NCBI GenBank assembly: GCA_965203215.1
Contig: CBDBBY010000001.1
Location: 3,224,001-3,288,000 of the forward strand
DNA: 64,000 nucleotides
Direction of reading: 5' to 3'
From: CBDBBY01 sp965203215
GTDB taxonomy: Bacteria; Pseudomonadota; Alphaproteobacteria; Rhodobacterales; Rhodobacteraceae
The notes below the pieces were generated by a model. It worked only from the letters and a program-made list of their open reading frames with translations. It searched no databases and was not told where the DNA came from. Made by a program: the position numbers and the translations under genes. This document shows, piece after piece, positions 8,293 to 18,880 of this stretch; the first letter of the stretch is position 1, and each line of letters starts with the position of its first letter.

Positions 8293-11200
8293 ATGAACAC
8301 GGAATTCTTGGCACTCGCTAAATTGAAAATAGATGGTAGGCCTCTTCATCGATACCGGATTTGCGAAGAACTGTTTGACGATCTTCAACTCTTCTTAATG
8401 CAAGAATTGAGGTGCCGAAACTATATGGGTGCGGCACCATCATTTGTACTCTGGGCGTCCGAATATTATAGGCGCGAGTTTCAAGGAGGTGCGTTTTCTT
8501 GGAATTTTCTGACTGAGCCTCTCTGTACTAATATTGAGCAGAGTGAGCTCAGGCAGATGACTGTATCTGGACTCAAGTATTTTCGTCGTAAGCCTTACAT
8601 AAAGACGGATGGTGTAACCCAATATTTGAGAACGCTAGCCGCCGAGGGTGGCATCCCTGTGCATTTACTTTCCAAAGAAGGCGGTTATCGCCAAGCGCTC
8701 CTCGGACTCGTTTCAGATCTGGACCGATTTGGAGCAGGATGCCCGCATGACGAAGCTATGGCGTTTGCTTCAAGGCGCGCATTGAAGCTGCCGTTGGGGT
8801 ATCGCACTGACGAATATTTTGAACTGTTTGTCGAATTCGCGCGTGAAATCTCGGGGTTGCGCCAGCAAGCGCCCGATGAACTTGAAAGAAACGACATTGA
8901 GAGCTGGTTAGACAATGCCCGCCCGGGTTGGCGCGAAAAGCTGGTTCTAAGGTTGGACAAAAGTGCAGCAAAGAGCTTGCTTTCGCACGCACTGGCGCAA
9001 AGCATGTCCATAGGCAAGGTCAATGCGCCAATTCTTCGGCAACTCAAGAAGGCGAAAGGAGTTGGTTGGGTTGGTCACATATCCATCGCGGATAGTTCAA
9101 CTTTGCCGTGTCACCTGCTGCAGTTTGAATTGCCCAACCAAGAAAGGTTTCGAGTCGAAGGAATAGGAAAATTAGCGGAAGTCTGCCCGAATTTAATGCT
9201 TTCGATCGAGGCAGAAAATGATCGCCGACAATGGTCCTGCAGGCGGATCAGTGGTCGCCTCAGCGCGGAGTTCACCTTTCCCTTGGACACGGAACTTGAA
9301 TTCGTAGCAATGGCCCACGGAAGGTACCTTGGGCAAGTCGAGCTGCCTGGTGGTGCGGCAATACGAACGAACCAGATGCCAAGTCTTTGGCTGATGGCAG
9401 AAACCGGCGAGGATGGTTCCCCTATTCGGTTGGAACATGCAGGCAACGCGAACCTCAAAACCGTGGATAACCACATCTGGGTTCTTGTCCCCGAAGGTCT
9501 TCCGTTTAACCCCGGAAATGGCGTTGAAGCCGAGAAGGCGGAGACGGCACTCCGCGGAACGCTTTGGCGTGTCTCTGGAAAGGGTCATCTTTCAAGTCCA
9601 GATTGGAACGCGGCGATAGAGACAAGGGCCGAAAACACAGATCGTGACGAACTCTTAGTCTATGGGCAATTGAACTCGTCAATTCGAGAAAAAAACGGTC
9701 TTCCCGTCTATCGAGGTTTGCCAAAACTGTTGTTCAGAAAGGCTGACCGGTCTTTTCATTCTCCCAGCCTTCAGTCCATAAGATATCGACCTCAAGGAAC
9801 AAAAATCTGGCGGAGACGTGTTCCGGAAAAACAATTCCTGGGAACTCTTGAAATTGCCGTAGAAGAAGATGGAGGTATAGGTGCTCGAGTAACCGCAAAA
9901 ATCATGCCAGATTTTTGCAAGGTGACAATTGGACCTGATAACTCGATTACATTTCACGAGTTCCCGGCAGACTGGCTTGTAAGAGTAGATGAAGGCAACC
10001 CGGTCACCATCAATGATGGGGGCGAAACGAAAATGCCAATTTCCGCGGATGCATGGCAAAAAGAAAGACTCAGTCTGGTTTTGGCTGCGCCAGATAAACG
10101 AGAAATACTCGATTGGTGGTTGGTGTTGCAGCGTGGTCGTTCAGACTTTGCAAATCTCAATGGCGAAATTTTGGAGCAAGACAAAACCATTACGATTGAG
10201 TCGTTGCCAAGGTGGAAATTTGTTGCTAGCGGAACTGAGCAATCGTCACTGGATAAGCTGGATATGAACATCCTACCGAGAGATCCGTCCCTCGTCAGCC
10301 CAAGTATTGCCCTTGATGTTCCGGCGACGATGCCATTATCTGGATTCCGCACTATTTTCGAAAGTTTGCTCGCTCTTGATTCAGCGGATGCAGAATTGAG
10401 ACTTCAAGCCTTTTGTGGAGTAAAGCAGTCTCCAAGGCTTGTTGTTCGAAGATACTTGCAGGAAGCGACCATTGAAGAAGACAAACTTTTTGTCATAAAA
10501 GACCGTTTTCTCGAGGAGATTGCTGGTAACCTTGTGATTTCCGCAATCGATTTGGATGCGCCGAAGTCACAGAAAGAGTTGACCGCATCTGAAAATTCGA
10601 ACTTATCGTCCAGATTGGGGCCCGGACGGTGGTTCCTAGTCCCAAAAATCGGCAACTTGCCCTTGCGCCCACCTCCCCCCATCTTCACACCTATCGATGG
10701 TACTCAGGTCGAGAATACCGGGTTGAAGGCGTCGCCCGGAATGGTCTCTGCCTACGGGCATCTTAGACGAAAAGAAAGAATCAGGGCATTTTCAACCCTT
10801 CTCGAAAATCCCGGAGAGTCTGATCTCCAAGTTTTGGAAACCACTATCGATTGGTTTCTGAACCAAGGGGTCAGTCCAGCATTCCTTGATTCGATGCATG
10901 CATTGACATCTAGACCGCAATCAGCGGTTTTGCTTCTTCTGCGCTGTAGGTTCGACTGCCTTTTTGACCGCCTGTCGCTTGAGTTTCACGGTTCCCCGAG
11001 ATGGGATTTCATTTCCCCTGAAAGTTGGGGAGCTGCATTCGATTCTCATATAGCCCGTGTTCGCGAAGAGCTTGCCGCAATCCCAGCGTTGGCGGATGAC
11101 GCCGATGCGCAGGCGAAAGAAACTCTGCGCAAACGGCTAAGGGAAATCTTGAGTCTGCGCCCCGATTTGACAGGGCATGTTGCTCTGGGTTTATTGGATG

Positions 11201-11574
11201 CCAAAATCTGCGGATACGGCCAAATTGCAGAGTGGCTTGGAAGCCTGCCGCCAAGTTTCGGACAGCCGGAAAAATTTATGGAAGATATCGCGAAAGAAAC
11301 TGTTAAGCGTCATGTGGCATCAGGGCTGGTTTTTCCAGAATTGTTGGCCAAATCGTCCCCTCGGCTCTTTTCGGAGGTCAATGAGAATTTAAGAGGGTTG
11401 ATCGAAGCACCTCTATTTGTGGCTGAAATTGCATTCGGACAGAGATCGCCCCCAACTTTTAAACAGCGAGTTCAACTGCTGCAAGCGCGCTACTTGGACA
11501 GCGGAATTTTCGAAGAGGCCTTGCCTGCCGCAATGGCATGGAAAAAATCGCAGAACGCCAGTTCCGGTGCCTGA
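8293..11574 (+). CDS. druH: Druantia type III DruH-like protein (STY4851/ECs_5259 family)
   Basis: The protein has about 1093 residues and no enzymatic motif that I can recognise. Length, absence of domains and position directly upstream of a roughly 2000-residue DUF1998 helicase all match DruH of Druantia type III, a two-gene anti-phage system. The ATG at 8293 is preferred over an in-frame TTG at 8287 because an AAAGG element lies at about 8277-8281. It ends at 11574 only 20 nt before the likely start of the helicase, so the two are co-transcribed. Base composition here is intermediate, differing from the GC-rich block to the right. DruH function is not established; it is needed for protection in characterised systems. 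Confidence 0.75.
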   Translation: MNTEFLALAKLKIDGRPLHRYRICEELFDDLQLFLMQELRCRNYMGAAPSFVLWASEYYRREFQGGAFSWNFLTEPLCTNIEQSELRQMTVSGLKYFRRKPYIKTDGVTQYLRTLAAEGGIPVHLLSKEGGYRQALLGLVSDLDRFGAGCPHDEAMAFASRRALKLPLGYRTDEYFELFVEFAREISGLRQQAPDELERNDIESWLDNARPGWREKLVLRLDKSAAKSLLSHALAQSMSIGKVNAPILRQLKKAKGVGWVGHISIADSSTLPCHLLQFELPNQERFRVEGIGKLAEVCPNLMLSIEAENDRRQWSCRRISGRLSAEFTFPLDTELEFVAMAHGRYLGQVELPGGAAIRTNQMPSLWLMAETGEDGSPIRLEHAGNANLKTVDNHIWVLVPEGLPFNPGNGVEAEKAETALRGTLWRVSGKGHLSSPDWNAAIETRAENTDRDELLVYGQLNSSIREKNGLPVYRGLPKLLFRKADRSFHSPSLQSIRYRPQGTKIWRRRVPEKQFLGTLEIAVEEDGGIGARVTAKIMPDFCKVTIGPDNSITFHEFPADWLVRVDEGNPVTINDGGETKMPISADAWQKERLSLVLAAPDKREILDWWLVLQRGRSDFANLNGEILEQDKTITIESLPRWKFVASGTEQSSLDKLDMNILPRDPSLVSPSIALDVPATMPLSGFRTIFESLLALDSADAELRLQAFCGVKQSPRLVVRRYLQEATIEEDKLFVIKDRFLEEIAGNLVISAIDLDAPKSQKELTASENSNLSSRLGPGRWFLVPKIGNLPLRPPPPIFTPIDGTQVENTGLKASPGMVSAYGHLRRKERIRAFSTLLENPGESDLQVLETTIDWFLNQGVSPAFLDSMHALTSRPQSAVLLLLRCRFDCLFDRLSLEFHGSPRWDFISPESWGAAFDSHIARVREELAAIPALADDADAQAKETLRKRLREILSLRPDLTGHVALGLLDAKICGYGQIAEWLGSLPPSFGQPEKFMEDIAKETVKRHVASGLVFPELLAKSSPRLFSEVNENLRGLIEAPLFVAEIAFGQRSPPTFKQRVQLLQARYLDSGIFEEALPAAMAWKKSQNASSGA

Positions 11575-11594
11575 AAAGACTATTGATTGCTGCT

Positions 11595-14500
11595 ATGACA
11601 AAAATTTCTTCATCGGGATTTACTGAATCTCTAGCGCTTGTCGCCGAGAGAGCCGCATCTGCTGTTATTTCTCAAGGTCGGTTGCGGTCAACCTCGGCGA
11701 GGAGGGCCTTGTTCCGGAGATTGTCCGCTGGACCGGGAATTGGTGAGTCATTTATTGCGGATCCTGTATTCGAAACATCTCGTGTCTGGCGCAGATCCGA
11801 AAGGACGCTTGATGATCTGGCCGGGAGCTTTCTTGAAGAGGAGTTAGTTGCTGCTCTCGTTGATGCTCCAACCAAGCGGTGGCCGCGGGACGCCGATGCG
11901 CCAACTCGCCCTGTTGCTCCTTATCGTCACCAAGTCCTGGCTTGGAATGCCGCCCGAGACGGAAAGAGTTTCTTGGTGACGAGTGGCACAGGCTCGGGGA
12001 AGACCGAATGCTTTATGGTGCCCATCCTTGATGATCTGTTGAAACGATCTGGTGGACGCAAAGCAATCGGAACCCAAGCAATCGTGATCTATCCGCTTAA
12101 TGCGCTGATTGAGAGTCAAAGGGAGCGCCTTGGGGAATGGATGGCTCCGTTTGCAGGGCGTTTGAGTTATGCGCTTTACAATCGTTATATGAAACAGGAA
12201 TTGCCGCGTTATCAATGGCCAGGTGGCGCGCAGGTTCCTGACCGCAAGCGCCTCAGAGATGATCCAGCGTCGGTACTCGTAACGAATACGACCATGTTGG
12301 AATACCTTCTGATGCGGGCGGAAGATCAACCCATCTTGGAAAAATCCCAAGGTACGCTCAAGTGGATTGTTTTGGACGAAGCCCATAGCTATGTCGGCGC
12401 TCAAGCAGCAGAAATGGCATTACTCCTGCGAAGAGTCAGGCAAGCATTCGGTGTAAGATCAGAGGATGTTCGAATAGCCGCAACATCTGCGACAATCGGC
12501 GAAGGCAAAGAAACTCGCGAAACTCTCGGAAAGTTCGTTGCCGACCTCGGCGGGATTTCTTGTGACCAAGTTGTAATCATCGAGGGCGAGGAGGATCAAC
12601 CCGCTCTTCCTCCTGCTTCAGAAACACGGGGCTCGCTCTGGGACATCCCTGAATCAACTGACCAGCTTTGGAACAAACTTGCACGGCTGCCGCAAGTTCA
12701 ATTGGCCCGACAGAAAATGCGGGAGGGTGGATTGACCCTGTCCGAAGCAACAAAGATTTTCGGCTTAGATCCATCAAGCCCAGAAAGCCGGAAACAGGCG
12801 ATGGGACTGCTTGAGGCAATGGCACAGGCAATCGATCCAGAAAGCAGGCTCTCGCTTGCCCCTTGGAGATTACATGTCTTCCACAGAGCTCAACCCGGTT
12901 TTTGGGCGTGTATCGACGGTGAATGCAAGCATCAGGATCCTGAATTATCCGCCAAAGGATCGGACTGGCCCTTCGGTCAGTTATGGATTGAGGAAAGAAA
13001 AAAATGTGACTGTGGGGCACCTGTATTCGAGATAGCGGGATGCGGCGAATGCGGGACACCTTGGTTGAAGGCCAGCCGCATTTTCAAGGATCCGCATGAG
13101 TATTTGCAACAATCGCAACGAACGAATGACGCCGATGAATATGTTCTCGAAGTCGAACCTGATGACACTGGAGAGCAAACGACGAGCACAGCTTCTGAAG
13201 AAGTATGGATTGGCTCTTCTGATCGCGGACTGGTTCTCCAACTGGACAGTTCTGAGGTGTTGCCCAGCGCGGTTAAAGGCAAGAAATGTGTAACAATTAG
13301 GTTGGTTGAGTCGGCAAGTGATCGCAACTGTTGTGATCAATCGCGCTATTCCAACATGATCCCTCAACGATTTGGCGCGCCCTTCCTGATGGGAAATGCA
13401 ATGCCTGCGTTATTGCAGTTCTTGCCGGTCCACAATGAAACTCTAGATGGGCCAAGCCGGGGGCGCAGGATGCTATCCTTTACTGATAGCCGCCAAGGCA
13501 CGGCGCGTTTCTCGGCAAAACTACAACAGGATGCTGAACGTTCCTTGACGCGTGCCGCCATCTATCACGCGGTTCAGGAAGCAAGTGTCGGCGACCCCGA
13601 CGAGGCAGAAAAATTACGCCAGCAAATACGAGATTTGGAACCCGTAGTCGAAAAGTTGCCAAGCCTCGAACCAACCTTGGATGATCTTCGTTCCAAATTG
13701 GCGACGGCTGAAGGGGGAGTCGGCCGGTATTCATGGAGTGACATGAAATCACAGTTTGCCAAGAACTCCGAGCTATCCAGATTCGCAGGCGAGGTTTGGC
13801 GAGGCCGGCCGCATGGAGGTGACCATCTCGCTGAAGAACCTACGATCTTGGCAGAACTCTTTATGTTTCGGGAGCTCTTTCGAAGGCCTCGAATGCAAAA
13901 CAATGTTGAAACCTTGGGCTTGGCTCGCTTGGTATTTCCTAGTTTGGAAGAACAGGCAAGATTGCAGGTTCCAGCACCATTGAAAGAAGCCGGGTACGGT
14001 GCCCAGGTTTGGTGCGATCTCATGCATGCAGGGTTGGACATCGTGTTCCGTGCAAACCTTGCCATCGACTTGCCCACGGCTCCTGTGGACATGCGCCACT
14101 GGATTACTCCTAGGAGTGCGCTTTCCGCCGCATTGGAGGCAAATGCTCCACCCGTTCAAGTTAACAGAAAAAAATTTTCGCGCTTTCCAACAACGAAATC
14201 GAAGAGCAATTTGGTTCGACTAATCTTTAGTCTAATCGGAGGCTCACCGGATAGTGAATTGGACCAAGTGCGCTGCCAAACAGTACTAAGTGAAATGTGG
14301 ACCAACTTAGTGCGATCAAAAACCATCAGAGGCAGCGAACCTTATGCATGGCGATTGGATATTTCCAAAGCTGAAATTTCGGGTTTAGAAAAGGTCTTTC
14401 AATGTCCTATCACGCAGCGCATTCTGCCATTTGCGCCTGATGGAATTTCGATGAATGCAATCGAGGCCAGTCAAGAAGTCAATGTTATCGAGATGCCTTC

Positions 14501-17500
14501 CCTGCCAAAGGCGTGCCCAACTGGCACAAGCGATGCCGATCGAAAATTAATCAAAGAATGGGTGGAAAGCAACGATACCGTGGGCGAGTTAAAAGAAAGA
14601 GGTCTTTGGACCAATTTGCATGACCGGGTTGCGGTGTTCAGCCCCTTTCTCCGATCACAGGAGCATTCGGCTCAGATCGACCGAGGAAGCCTGAAACGCT
14701 ATGAAGAAAGCTTCAAGGCCGGGCAAATCAACATCCTGAATTGTTCAACTACAATGGAAATGGGAGTCGACATCCCTGACGTCGGAATGGTGGTGAACAC
14801 AAATGTCCCGCCTGCGCCAACAAATTACCGTCAACGGGCAGGTCGTGCAGGACGCCGTGGTGAGCCATGGGCGATGGCATTTACGTTTTGCAAGGAATTG
14901 CCACTGGATAGGATGATTTTCCGCGATCCGTCGAAGTTGCTGGACGCGGAAATTACGGCTCCGCAGGTGCAGATGGACAGTGGGCCTTTAGTTCAAAAAC
15001 ACGTCAATGCTTTGCTTCTGGGCATCTACCTGCGTGAGCAAGGAGGGCTAAAAGTAAGGACATCCATTGGATCTTTCTTTGGCGCGACAGATGACCCCAA
15101 AAATCCGTGGTTGCGTGAAAATTTTGCCGAGAGTTTTTTCCGCGCATTGCAAAGAGGATGGGGAGAGCAGGATGCGGTCGCGGCAGCATTAGAAACTTTG
15201 ATCAAAGGAACAGCTCTGCAAAGAATTTCCGGGTTGGCGGCACGAACAAATGAAGCATTCGGTAGAATGCAAAGGCTCTGGCGCCAAGAATACGAGCAGC
15301 TTTTGGATGCGCAAGCTGCCTATCGTGATGCAGACGTAGCCCATCGGTTCTATAAGATTCGCGCCAAGAGAATGCGCGAAGATTTCATGATGACAGAACT
15401 TGCCCGCAGAGGTTTCACGCCGGCGTATGGATTCCCAGTCGATGTGGTGACTTTTGATCATCGTGGAACTTACAAGGGCGAAGAAAGTCCTACTCGGCCA
15501 ATGGATATCGCAATCAGAGAGTATTCACCTGGAACCGAAGTCGTAATAGACGGCTTAGTTCATCGCAGCGATGGTATCCGGCCAAGCTGGGGGAATCGAA
15601 ATGATCCGAGTGAGATAGAGGATCTTCGTACGCTTTGGACATGCCGTGCTTGTAGCGCGTTTGGCACATCAAGGATCCCGCCGGAGGAATGCCCATCTTG
15701 CGGCGAAAAAGTTTCTTCTGGCGAACTTCTCCGTCCAGTGGGGTTTCTGGGAACAAAGCAACCGCATAGCGCCTATGAAAAACTCGATTATATCCCACCT
15801 GACGCATCGAGAGTTTCAGCTGACAATGGTCAATGGGTTTCTCTCCCGAATCCGGATATAGGCCGGTACAGAACAAGTCGGCAAGGGCGATTGCTAACAA
15901 CAGTGTCCGGGAGAAACGGGTGCGGATATGCAATCTGCATTTCTTGCGGCAGAGCGGAAGCAGAAGTAACCGGTGATGGCAACACTTCGATTCCCGCGGG
16001 GTTGAAAGATCATTTTCCCCTTCATCCGAAGTCAAAGCAAAGAAGGCATGATGGTCGTTGTTCCGGGAATGATGAAGGTGCCCGAAAAATCCGGCGGCGC
16101 GTCAAACTGGGGACCGAGGTCGAAACGGACGTCTATGAACTTCAGCTCGATAGCCTCATGGCAACGACGAGTGGAAAGTCTCAAGCGTTGGCCATCGCCG
16201 CCGCACTGCGAGAAGCCGTTGCCGCTCGTCTTGGTGTAGATGCAGAAAATATGGGATTCGCGGTTGCTCCAAGCCAACGCAGCGACGGTTCACGCCGACA
16301 CTCAGTTTTTCTATTCGATAAGGCATCAGGGGGCTCCGGCTTTTCCGTTACCGCAGCACAAGACTTGCCGAGACTGATCAAACATGCCGCGCAAATTCTT
16401 GATTGCCCAGCGCGTTGCGAAAATGGATGTTCTGAGTGCATCTTGCGCCGAGACACTCAATTTGAACAAGAAAAACTGGATCGTCCGGGAGCATACTCTA
16501 TACTGAATAAACAAGTACTGCCTCATTTGGCTTTGCCAGAGGATCTCAAGATTTTCGGTGACGAAACCCATGTTATCACAGAATCCGTTGAAGATTACAT
16601 AAATCGTTTGATACTTGACGACGAACTTAAAGCAATAACGCTATTTATTCACGATGCTGCAGGTGAATGGGATTTGAGCGAGTGGGCGGGTAGCAGGTTG
16701 CTGATAAACGCTTCACGCTCTGGTGCTTCCACGAGGCTTGCTATTCCAAAAATTTCCATTCTAGAAATGGAGTTATCTCAAAAGCTGGATCTTCATAGAT
16801 TGTTATCTCGAAGCAATGCTAATCTGCATTATCATGAAGACATTCCTGATCTGGGAGCGAGTTCGTTGCTGGCGCAGCTTCAGCTGTCAGATCATAACGT
16901 CTTGGTCGCGATACCTAATTCAAAGAGTGCCAGAATTGGGCCAGACTGGGGTTCAGTAGGGGAAACCCCCGCTCTCTTTGGCAAGCATCCCGCTATTCGC
17001 ATCTCGCCACGTCTTTCGACCGAGAAAATTGTCGCACATGGAGAAGGAAACTCGATCCAAGCGAACATTATCCATCAGTTTGACGGCCCGGTCGGGCAAT
17101 TTGGAGTTGCATTCTGGAAGGAGATCAAACGACTCCGACCACAGTCTATTCCTTCAGGAAGCAAGCTTCTCCGGCTGGCTTACGAAGATCGGTATTTAAG
17201 GACGCCACTGTCGCTTCGATTGCTGTGGGAAGTTATACGAAGGGCACCGGGTATGGAATCATGTAGCGAAGTGAAAATCACATCAACGGCAAGCGAGGTA
17301 TCATCATATGGCCACATGGCGTTCCACAATAATTGGAGTAACCCACGGATGTGTGCTGAAGTCATGAGAGAGTTGTTCGCAGGCGCAAAAACTGACCTCC
17401 GGAAAAAATATCAATGTCCGCATGCAAGAACTCTCAGTTTAGAATTTGAAAGGGGAAAAGGTTTAAAAATCACGTTGGATCAAGGTTTTGGTGCTTGGCG

Positions 17501-17636
17501 TACAACAGGTCGGCCGATTGATTTCGACGGGTATTCGCCAGCTGCTAGCCAAGCCGAAATGATCAAGAAAGTGACAACGAAAGTCGAAATCCAAGGTAAA
17601 GGAAAATTTCCCTCTCCTATGATTCTAAGTTGGTAA
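11595..17636 (+). CDS. druE: Druantia DruE-like giant helicase with DUF1998 domain
   Basis: The protein has about 2013 residues. Domains in order: an N-terminal extension; DEAD/DEAH helicase core with Walker A SGTGSGKTE (about 130-138), LDEAH (about 260-264) and the SAT motif ATSATIG; a zinc-ribbon-like CDCG/CGECG cluster; a helicase C domain with MEMGVDIPDVG and QRAGRAGRRGE; a second zinc ribbon CRAC..CPSC; and a DUF1998 region ending in the Cys cluster CPARCENGCSEC. This is the architecture of DruE and its relatives DrmA/DrmB and MrfA, superfamily 2 helicases. The ATG at 11595 lies just after the druH stop; an ATG at 11538 inside druH would add 19 residues and is less likely. No frameshift or missing motif is seen, so the system appears intact. 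Confidence 0.85.
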   Translation: MTKISSSGFTESLALVAERAASAVISQGRLRSTSARRALFRRLSAGPGIGESFIADPVFETSRVWRRSERTLDDLAGSFLEEELVAALVDAPTKRWPRDADAPTRPVAPYRHQVLAWNAARDGKSFLVTSGTGSGKTECFMVPILDDLLKRSGGRKAIGTQAIVIYPLNALIESQRERLGEWMAPFAGRLSYALYNRYMKQELPRYQWPGGAQVPDRKRLRDDPASVLVTNTTMLEYLLMRAEDQPILEKSQGTLKWIVLDEAHSYVGAQAAEMALLLRRVRQAFGVRSEDVRIAATSATIGEGKETRETLGKFVADLGGISCDQVVIIEGEEDQPALPPASETRGSLWDIPESTDQLWNKLARLPQVQLARQKMREGGLTLSEATKIFGLDPSSPESRKQAMGLLEAMAQAIDPESRLSLAPWRLHVFHRAQPGFWACIDGECKHQDPELSAKGSDWPFGQLWIEERKKCDCGAPVFEIAGCGECGTPWLKASRIFKDPHEYLQQSQRTNDADEYVLEVEPDDTGEQTTSTASEEVWIGSSDRGLVLQLDSSEVLPSAVKGKKCVTIRLVESASDRNCCDQSRYSNMIPQRFGAPFLMGNAMPALLQFLPVHNETLDGPSRGRRMLSFTDSRQGTARFSAKLQQDAERSLTRAAIYHAVQEASVGDPDEAEKLRQQIRDLEPVVEKLPSLEPTLDDLRSKLATAEGGVGRYSWSDMKSQFAKNSELSRFAGEVWRGRPHGGDHLAEEPTILAELFMFRELFRRPRMQNNVETLGLARLVFPSLEEQARLQVPAPLKEAGYGAQVWCDLMHAGLDIVFRANLAIDLPTAPVDMRHWITPRSALSAALEANAPPVQVNRKKFSRFPTTKSKSNLVRLIFSLIGGSPDSELDQVRCQTVLSEMWTNLVRSKTIRGSEPYAWRLDISKAEISGLEKVFQCPITQRILPFAPDGISMNAIEASQEVNVIEMPSLPKACPTGTSDADRKLIKEWVESNDTVGELKERGLWTNLHDRVAVFSPFLRSQEHSAQIDRGSLKRYEESFKAGQINILNCSTTMEMGVDIPDVGMVVNTNVPPAPTNYRQRAGRAGRRGEPWAMAFTFCKELPLDRMIFRDPSKLLDAEITAPQVQMDSGPLVQKHVNALLLGIYLREQGGLKVRTSIGSFFGATDDPKNPWLRENFAESFFRALQRGWGEQDAVAAALETLIKGTALQRISGLAARTNEAFGRMQRLWRQEYEQLLDAQAAYRDADVAHRFYKIRAKRMREDFMMTELARRGFTPAYGFPVDVVTFDHRGTYKGEESPTRPMDIAIREYSPGTEVVIDGLVHRSDGIRPSWGNRNDPSEIEDLRTLWTCRACSAFGTSRIPPEECPSCGEKVSSGELLRPVGFLGTKQPHSAYEKLDYIPPDASRVSADNGQWVSLPNPDIGRYRTSRQGRLLTTVSGRNGCGYAICISCGRAEAEVTGDGNTSIPAGLKDHFPLHPKSKQRRHDGRCSGNDEGARKIRRRVKLGTEVETDVYELQLDSLMATTSGKSQALAIAAALREAVAARLGVDAENMGFAVAPSQRSDGSRRHSVFLFDKASGGSGFSVTAAQDLPRLIKHAAQILDCPARCENGCSECILRRDTQFEQEKLDRPGAYSILNKQVLPHLALPEDLKIFGDETHVITESVEDYINRLILDDELKAITLFIHDAAGEWDLSEWAGSRLLINASRSGASTRLAIPKISILEMELSQKLDLHRLLSRSNANLHYHEDIPDLGASSLLAQLQLSDHNVLVAIPNSKSARIGPDWGSVGETPALFGKHPAIRISPRLSTEKIVAHGEGNSIQANIIHQFDGPVGQFGVAFWKEIKRLRPQSIPSGSKLLRLAYEDRYLRTPLSLRLLWEVIRRAPGMESCSEVKITSTASEVSSYGHMAFHNNWSNPRMCAEVMRELFAGAKTDLRKKYQCPHARTLSLEFERGKGLKITLDQGFGAWRTTGRPIDFDGYSPAASQAEMIKKVTTKVEIQGKGKFPSPMILSW

Positions 17637-18094
17637 GAATTGCGAAACCGAAGGTCGCATTACCAACAACAGTACCTGTCATTCGACAGAATGAGGGTCG
17701 AATTCGCGCTGATCATTGACATTGTAGTCGTGGCTGTCTTGGATTGTTGGCATGTTTCACGCTGAGCAACGGCTTCTGCGAGCGGATTTCAGTGATAGTC
17801 AGGCGAGTCCTTCCGAAGTTTCCATAACACGCAACGGCGACTGGTTGCCGAAGATCCACGGACGGTGCCAAATACCAAATAGTCGGATCGTCGATCCAAC
17901 ACTGCTGCGCAGCGGGGATTGTTTTGGCCACGACGCGGCACGAAAATTCAACGCCAATTGGTCAATTGGTTTGTGCCGCCACGGCGGTGTGATTGAGATG
18001 CGTACAGCCAAGACTGCGGAATCGGAGGAATAGAGCACAGAAGCCCTGCCAATCCAGAGATCATTGGCATGCCGATTTACAACAAGAATCACGT
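17637..18094. other. Convergent intergenic region
   Basis: These 458 bases lie between the 3' ends of druE and the HNH gene, where both transcription units must terminate. Short frames exist on both strands, but none shows a motif or a convincing ribosome-binding site. A GC-rich palindrome (CCGCCACGGCGG, around 17980) is the only structure noticed, and it lacks a following T-run. Confidence 0.4.
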
Positions 18095-18880
18095 TCATAA
18101 CGTCCGGCTCGGTGGCTCCGTGACGACGCGGAAGATTCTAGACCTGTGCCACGGCAAGTAACGCTCGTGCTCTTGGCGCAGTCCGCGGATCTTCATTGAT
18201 CCATCGATCCCAAGTGTTGATCGGGCATCAGGGGAAAGACCATTGGAGAGGAGCACCGATCCGTCGTCTGCGACCGTGACGAAGCCGCTGTCGAACGCCG
18301 CATCAAGATGGGGCGCAAGCAGAAGGCCATTGAAGATATCGAGACGCTCGGCATCCGTGTCGCAGTCTGCCCAAGGTTTGATGTGGCTCGCGCGCAAAAG
18401 CTCTCGCACCCTGAGGCCCGTGATCGCGCATTGACCGTCCCAGTAATCGAACAAGCCGCGGCGGAAAACTTTTTGGCCGACTCGCTGAACCACTCGGCGT
18501 TCAGCTTCCGTTTCCCGCGGCATGTCAGCGGTTTCACGATGAAACTCATGAAGCAGCGAGTCCGGAAGCGTGCGCGATAGTTGGAAGGCGCGGCGCAACA
18601 GGCGATGGAGCGCATCAACGCTGCCGACGGCCAACGCACCGACTGCGCCGTTTGGAAGCGGAGCGGCGGAGGCTGCGCCCAGGCCCGCCAGCCCGTCGAG
18701 GACATCCGTTCGCGACATGGCGCCGAGGAACTGGGATTCTCCGGCGGCCGTGAGCCAGATGCGCATTGATGTCTGGCTGCTGCCGAAGGAGAGCCAGTCA
18801 GCCGTATGCTCCGGCCCGAGGTCGAAGCCGTTGTCGGTTGCCGTCTTTTCCAGACGGGTGACCGTGACGGCTGGCAGCAT
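18095..18880 (-). CDS. HNH_2-type endonuclease
   Basis: The protein has about 261 residues. The C-terminal half holds an HNH_2-type nuclease domain: YWDGQCAITG (147-155), RASHIKPWAD (H166), IFNGLLLAPHLDAAFD (N184, H191) and a trailing GFVTVADDGSVLLS strand. The N-terminal 140 residues are not recognisable and could be a DNA- or ligand-binding region. The ATG at 18880 overlaps the stop of the PtuB-like gene as TGATG, so translation is coupled; a GTG at 18889 is an alternative start. Being the last gene of the six-gene operon, it may provide an extra nuclease activity, or it may be a hitch-hiker. HNH_2 proteins are common effectors in restriction and anti-phage loci. Confidence 0.8.
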   Translation of the reverse strand: MLPAVTVTRLEKTATDNGFDLGPEHTADWLSFGSSQTSMRIWLTAAGESQFLGAMSRTDVLDGLAGLGAASAAPLPNGAVGALAVGSVDALHRLLRRAFQLSRTLPDSLLHEFHRETADMPRETEAERRVVQRVGQKVFRRGLFDYWDGQCAITGLRVRELLRASHIKPWADCDTDAERLDIFNGLLLAPHLDAAFDSGFVTVADDGSVLLSNGLSPDARSTLGIDGSMKIRGLRQEHERYLPWHRSRIFRVVTEPPSRTL

